Positions 5,958 through 10,140 of a stretch of DNA of 10,140 bases are shown piece after piece. Where the stretch lies: positions 1 to 10,140 of the forward strand of contig CAZWVJ010000046.1 in the NCBI GenBank assembly GCA_964636865.1. The letters run 5' to 3'. The translations under genes were made by a program, and so were the position numbers. The DNA is from B1SED10-75 sp964636865. Its GTDB lineage: Bacteria; Bacillota; Dethiobacteria; DTU022; PWGO01. Below the pieces are notes generated by a model, which had not been told where the DNA came from, made no database searches, and saw only the letters and a program-made list of their open reading frames with translations. How positions within the stretch are numbered: position 1 is the first letter of the stretch; each line of letters starts with the position of its first letter.

Positions 5958-8900
5958 ATGTTTCCTAAAAGTAAAAGGTATATGGCTATAATACTAACAT
6001 TATTATTGGTGTTTAGCCTCAGCGGTGTGGCTGATGTGTTGTCTGCTGCGCCTGTGGACGGTGACGCAGAAGATAGTGCAGGTTATTTAAGTGTTGCAGA
6101 CGAGCTTGAAAATGATGTTTTGGAGAAAGGGACTATTTTGCGGATCCCCGGGCTTAATCGTTACGAAACCTCCGCCAATATAGCCGCGCACAGGTTTTTA
6201 TTGGATGATACGGCGGGTGCGAACGGTGCCGGCGGCGCTGACACGGTTATTTTGGCGCGGGGCGATGATGAAGGTAATTTTGCCGATGGCTTGGCCAGCA
6301 GCGTTCTGGCCGGTGCCCTGAATGGGCCCATATTGCTTACCAGGACTGATTCACTCCCCGATCCCATCATTGATATAATCGGGGAATTGGGAGCCCAGGA
6401 TGCCGTGCTTTTGGGCGGCCTCACAGCTATTTCGGATGATGTGGGTGATGAACTGGAAGAGATGGGGCTGGAGGTAAGACGGATAGGCGGTTCTGACCGT
6501 TATGAGACCGCGGCGATGATTGCTGAGGAAGCAAGCGAATTAATTGAGCTTCAGGATTATGCTTTTATTGTAAACGGCACGGCTGTTCCCGATGCTCTTG
6601 TGGCCGGGGCTTCTTCCTTTAAGAATGGGGCGCCTATCTTGCAGGTAAGGAAAGACAGTGTTCCGACGGTGACCGCCGAGGCCCTTGCAGCCCTGGCTAT
6701 AGCGGAGGTTTACCTGGTAGGAGACAAGGCTGTTCTCAGTGATAAAGTAGAATCGAGTTTAGATGGCCTGGACGGTGTGAGTGTGGCGGATCGCATGGGT
6801 GGGATTAACCGATTTGAAACCTGCGCGATTTTTGGCGAGGGCATGTTCCCCGGTGAAGAGGACATAGTGATTACCAGCGGTTACAATGAGTCTCTTGCTG
6901 ATGCTGTGGGCGCGGGAGTTTTTGGCGTGCCCATTTTTTATGTGCAGTCCATTCCTCCGGTAGTGGAGAATTACCTCCGCAAGATTATTACCGCAGACAG
7001 TTTGATAAGGATTATCGGTGGCCCGGCAGCGGTAGGAAGTGATGTGGAAGATATTTTGGCGCAGATGATAGAAGATGCCAGGGCTGATGAGGATATTATT
7101 GAGTATACGGTGACTTTTGACGGAAATGAGGGTGAGCCGGCCCAAGCGGAGGTAGTGGTTGACGCAGGGGAGACGGTGGATGAGGCGGATTTCCCCGTAG
7201 TTAGCAGGGAAGGTTATGAGTTTGTGGGTNNNNNNNNNNNNNNNNNNNNNNNNNNNNNNNNNNNNNNNNNNNNNNNNNNNNNNNNNNNNNNNNNNNNNNN
7301 NNNNNNNNNNNNNNNNNNNNNNNNNNNNNTGGAATACGGAAAGCGACGGCAGCGGCGATGATTTTACCGCCGAAACTGCGGTGGCGGCAGATATTACTGT
7401 GTATGCCATCTGGGAGGAATTGCTCGCTGCGGGCTATACGGTAACCTTTGACGGCAATGAGGGTGAGCCGGCCCAGATGGAGGTAGTGGTTGACGCAGGG
7501 GAGACGGTGGATGAGGCGGATTTCCCCGCCGTTAGCAGGGAAGGTTATGAGTTTGTGGGTTGGAATACGGAAAGCGACGGCAGCGGCGATGATTTTACCG
7601 CCGAAACTGCGGTGGTAGCAGATATTACTGTGTATGCCATATGGGAGGAGTTACCTGCGGCGGAGTATACGGTAACCTTTGACGGCAATGGGGGTACACC
7701 GGCCCATACGGAGGTAGTGGTTGTTGAAGGGGAAACGGTAGATGAAGAAGATTTTCCCGCAGTCACCAGAGTGGGCTATAATTTTGTGGAGTGGAACACG
7801 GAAAGCGACGGCAGCGGTGAGGAGTTTACTGCTGAAACTGTGGTTATGGGCGATACCATTGTTTATGCTATTTGGGTTCGAAGGCCTTTGCCCCCGCCCC
7901 CTCCGGAAACTTATGAGGTAACTTTTGAAGATCCGGAAGGCGGCGAGTTAACCGCTGAAGTGGACGGAAGCTCTATTAGCAGCGGGGATGAAGTAGAAGA
8001 GGGTTCCGATGTGGAGTTTACGGTTACTCCCATGGATTTCTGTCCGGATTGCCCGGATTGCGAGGATACTTCTCATAATAATTTAGTTAGAGGGGTTGAG
8101 CCCGATGTTGAGCTGATGACCGAGCTGCCACTCTCTCCTATAGTAGTATCAGAATGGAGGGTGAACGGCGATCCGGTGCCGGATGAAACCAACTTCACCT
8201 ATACCTATGAAGATCTGGACATGGATATTGAGGTGGCTGTAGATTTAATATTAGAGGATGGCTATGTCTTAAATGTAGATACCGGCTGCTGGGGAACTCA
8301 AATACAGCAGGTTATCAATTATGCAAATACTGAGGACGGCCACCTTATTTTGGTAGGTGCGGGGGAATACGAAGAAAATGTGTTTGTTTATAAAGATATT
8401 ACTTTAAGGGCTTCTCAAAAACATCAGGCTGTAGTAAAGCCGGTAGAAGAGGAAACTAACGGGGACACATTTTCAGCCGCAGACTCAGGCTTGGCAGAGC
8501 TCTGGGAGCAGATTGAACCCAGCGGAATTGATCCGGGTATAGGCATTTATGTGTCGTCTCCCTGGGCACATGTCGAAGATTTTAAAATTGATGAGGTGGA
8601 AATAGGCATTAAGATTTTTGCCCGTTATGACGGGGAAGATAATTCCACCATGGCAATAAAAGGGAATAAGATTAACTCCTATTGTGAAGGTATTTTAGCG
8701 GAAGAGCTTGATAGTGTTTCAATTATTGTAGAGGGGAATGAAATCGAAAATGAGTGCGGCTATGGGATAAGGTTGCGCCCGGATTGCGATACTCTCACGC
8801 ATATTGACAGCATTACGGTTATGGGCAATACCGTAGAAAAAATAGATTATGGAGCAGCGGGAATCAGGGTCCAGGCAAATAACGAGTCTACCGTGGACAC

Positions 8901-10140
8901 GGTAAATGTAAGCGGAAATACTGTTTTGGGCTGGTTGCCGGAGAATGGCGAGAACGGCGAGAATGGTGAAGAAGAGCTGGAAACGGTTAATGCATGTGGT
9001 GCCGACGTTGCAGAATCAGGCGGGGGCCATGCCATTAATGTGCGGGCAAGTGATGAATCCAGGATAGAAGAAGTAATTATTGATGGCAACCTGGTAGAAA
9101 AACACGAAGATACTTCCAGTGGGCATGGAATCCGGGTGCATTCGGGCTATTATAGCTATGCCATTGGCAGTGTGGAAATCACCGACAACGAAGTTTATTA
9201 TCCCGGCTGCCATGGAATCAGAGTGCAGCTGCACGGGGATTCCACAGAAGAAGGCATAACCGTAACAGGTAATACGGTGGTGGGAAATGAATACACCTCT
9301 ACAGGTATCCGGGCTGATTCTTCCGGCACGGATTATGAGGAGGGTATCACCCTGGAAAATGTAATCGTTGAAGACAACACGGTAACTAATATCGGTGAAA
9401 ATGGCGACGGAATGGGCATTCGCGTCCAGGCGGGAGGCTATGATGTGGCGACACTAATTGAGAATGCCAGTGTGAGAGGCAATACCGTCACCGATGCCGG
9501 CCGGGTGGGAATTCGCATCCATGCGGGGAAAATCAGGTGTCCTTATACAGTAGGACCTTCCAGCAGCATTGGCACGGCAACTGTGGAAGGCAACACCGTT
9601 AGCACTACTGATGAGTTCGACGGCGTGCTCGGAATTCGGATTAGCGCGGGTGATGATGCCAGCCTTGAAACGGCGGTTATCAATAATAATGAAGTTAGCG
9701 GCCATGAGAGGGGAATTTTTGTCCGGGCATGTGATAGAGCTAGCATTGATTCGCTCACCATAGAGGATAATGAAGTCATGGATAATCATGCGGGCATATT
9801 TATTGATGATGGAACAGTGCCATGCCCACATGATGGGAATAGTATAGTGTTTGGGGAAGGTGATTTGCCGCTCCTCCAAGGAGATATAAACAACGGCACC
9901 GCCGGGATCAAAGACGTTAATATTGAAGGTAATGATATTGATGCTTCAGGAGCAAGAGGAGCCGGCATTGCTTATATGAGCAGTGTTGAGGATACTACGG
10001 TAAACATTGTGGGGAATACTGTGGCAAGTGAGGATGGCAGCGGCATCAACTTCTGTATTTTCCACATTATAGGGTCTGAGGTTACGATTGCGGGCAATGA
10101 TGTTACTGCAGGTTGCAGAGGCATCAATATCAACGGCGAT
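5958..10140 (+). CDS. Giant CWB2-anchored surface protein with InlB B repeats and a parallel beta-helix (3' partial)
   Basis: 1,361 residues are visible if the 100-N gap is zero length, and the frame is still open at the window end. Residues 1-30 are a Sec signal peptide: basic n-region KSKR, hydrophobic core IILTLLLVFSL, probable cleavage at VLSA/AP. Residues about 62-372 are three CWB2 modules (NRYET, DRYET and NRFET starts, with 'VLLGGLTAI'-type strands), which anchor proteins to wall polymers in Clostridia. Then come three 77-residue InlB B-type repeats, a Pro linker (PLPPPPPET), a divergent B-repeat-like domain with CPDCPDC (residues 662-668), and from about residue 738 a right-handed beta-helix with recurring 'GIRVxA...VxVxGNTV' coils. 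The helix entry 'IQQVINYANTEDGHLILV' resembles NosD/pectate-lyase-type helices. The product is strongly acidic. An apparent stop at 7361 comes only from the 100-N frame offset. Adhesion or glycan binding is inferred; no catalytic residues were identified. Confidence 0.9.
6141..7073 (+). other. Three CWB2 cell-wall-binding modules
   Basis: Module 1 is about 6141-6452, module 2 about 6477-6761 and module 3 about 6786-7073. Each opens with R-[IM]-x-G-x-[ND]-R-[YF]-E-T or close to it and has the 'ADGLASSVLAGALNGPILL'-type helix and a central 'VLLGG' or 'VYLVGD' strand. Three tandem copies is the usual CWB2 number, consistent with a trimeric pseudo-symmetric anchor. Module 3 is the most divergent (IFYVQSIPPVVENYL). 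Confidence 0.88.
7104..7875 (+). repeat. Three tandem InlB B-type (Listeria-Bacteroides) repeats, 231-bp period
   Basis: Units are at 7104-7419 (interrupted by the gap), 7435-7650 and 7666-7875, each of the form 'YTVTFDGN...GYEFVGWNTESDGSG...ITVYAIW'. The TTTGACGG(A/C)AAT landmark lies at 7116, 7447 and 7678. Subtracting the 100 N, both steps are exactly 231 bp (77 residues). Units 1 and 2 are nearly identical in DNA, with an exact run of 85 bp across the closed gap; unit 3 is more diverged. Such repeats can expand or contract by recombination. Confidence 0.9.
7230..7329. other. Assembly gap (100 N) inside B repeat 1
   Basis: The left edge ends GAGTTTGTGGGT and the right edge starts TGGAATACGG. 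The same two strings are contiguous in repeat 2 at 7549-7570. The frame and the 231-bp period are both restored at gap length zero. Missing whole repeat units (multiples of 231 bp) are the only other simple option. The first 55 bases to the right of the gap equal the matching part of repeat 2 exactly, again a k=55-like edge. Confidence 0.88.
8041..8061 (+). other. CPDCPDC cysteine cluster in the surface protein
   Basis: TGT CCG GAT TGC CCG GAT TGC encodes Cys-Pro-Asp-Cys-Pro-Asp-Cys (residues about 662-668). It lies in a loop inserted between the 'VEFTVTP' strand and the 'SEWRVNGDPVPDETNFTYTY' part of a divergent InlB B-like domain. CPxC knuckles often bind metal. Metal binding, a disulfide or a simple loop are all possible here. 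Confidence 0.6.
8269..10140 (+). repeat. Right-handed parallel beta-helix region
   Basis: At least eleven coils carry a strand ending in Gly/Asp/Asn-Asn-x-Val/Ile (GNTV, GNLV, DNEV, GNTV, DNTV, GNTV, GNTV, NNEV, DNEV, GNDI, GNTV, GNDV), usually paired with a 'GIR(V/I)xA' strand. The coil period is about 35-40 residues, so each unit probably spans more than one turn. This fits the beta-helix/NosD-like superfamily. The region runs past the window end. Confidence 0.85.
8941..8967 (+). repeat. In-frame 9-bp tandem repeat (Glu-Asn-Gly x3)
   Basis: GAGAATGGC, GAGAACGGC and GAGAATGGT encode ENG three times, followed by EEE, in a loop between beta-helix strands. The 9-bp period keeps frame, so slippage would lengthen or shorten the loop without breaking the gene. 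Confidence 0.75.

Noticed and set aside
5958..7361. CWB2 protein ending at 7361 with a frayed 'EYGKRRQRR' tail
   Set aside because: The tail arises only because 100 N is not a multiple of three. The repeat period and the downstream open frame show that the gene continues.

Overview
The window looks like part of a draft metagenome or single-genome scaffold from a Gram-positive, Firmicutes/Clostridia-like anaerobe. The evidence is the consensus AAGGAGG ribosome binding site, the three cell-wall-binding type 2 (CWB2) modules, and the InlB-type and GLUG repeats common in surface proteins of that group. Both large surface proteins are very rich in Asp and Glu, whereas the one clearly cytoplasmic protein is rich in Lys, Arg and His. 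I infer an alkaline or saline exterior rather than a salt-in cytoplasm; the taxon itself is not determined.

Layout: (1) 1-3367, plus strand: a large multidomain surface protein, 5' end outside the window. It has Ig-like or cadherin-like beta domains, a sialidase-like propeller and eight GLUG repeats, and it stops abruptly inside a further Ig/X2-like module where a dispersed-repeat motif begins. (2) 3368-5957: about 2.6 kb that looks like a mobile-element graveyard. It holds a REP-like motif, two copies of a 33-bp hairpin repeat, two IS200/IS605-type right-end hairpins without a transposase, fragmentary small ORFs, and one intact minus-strand gene (3638-4699) for a DUF523-DUF1722 protein related to thiouracil desulfidases. 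(3) 5958 to beyond 10140, plus strand: a giant secreted protein with signal peptide, three CWB2 modules, three InlB B-type repeats, a divergent B-repeat-like domain with a CPDCPDC insert, and a long cysteine-rich right-handed parallel beta-helix still open at the window end.

Three N-runs are assembly gaps. All three make sense if the true gap is zero or a multiple of three bases (gaps 1 and 3), or a failed merge of a 55-bp overlap (gap 2). Closing gap 3 restores exact 231-bp spacing of the B repeats and one continuous frame from 5958 to the window end. The apparent stop at 7361 is therefore an artefact.

The two surface proteins probably act outside the cell in the wall or in adhesion, the second being anchored through CWB2 to wall polymers. 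The DUF523-DUF1722 enzyme has no visible functional link to them and seems to sit there because of repeat-mediated rearrangement. I see no CRISPR array, tRNA, rRNA or recognised riboswitch, and no convincing new defence or mobile system. The most notable items are the domain architecture of the second protein and the repeat-rich interval.
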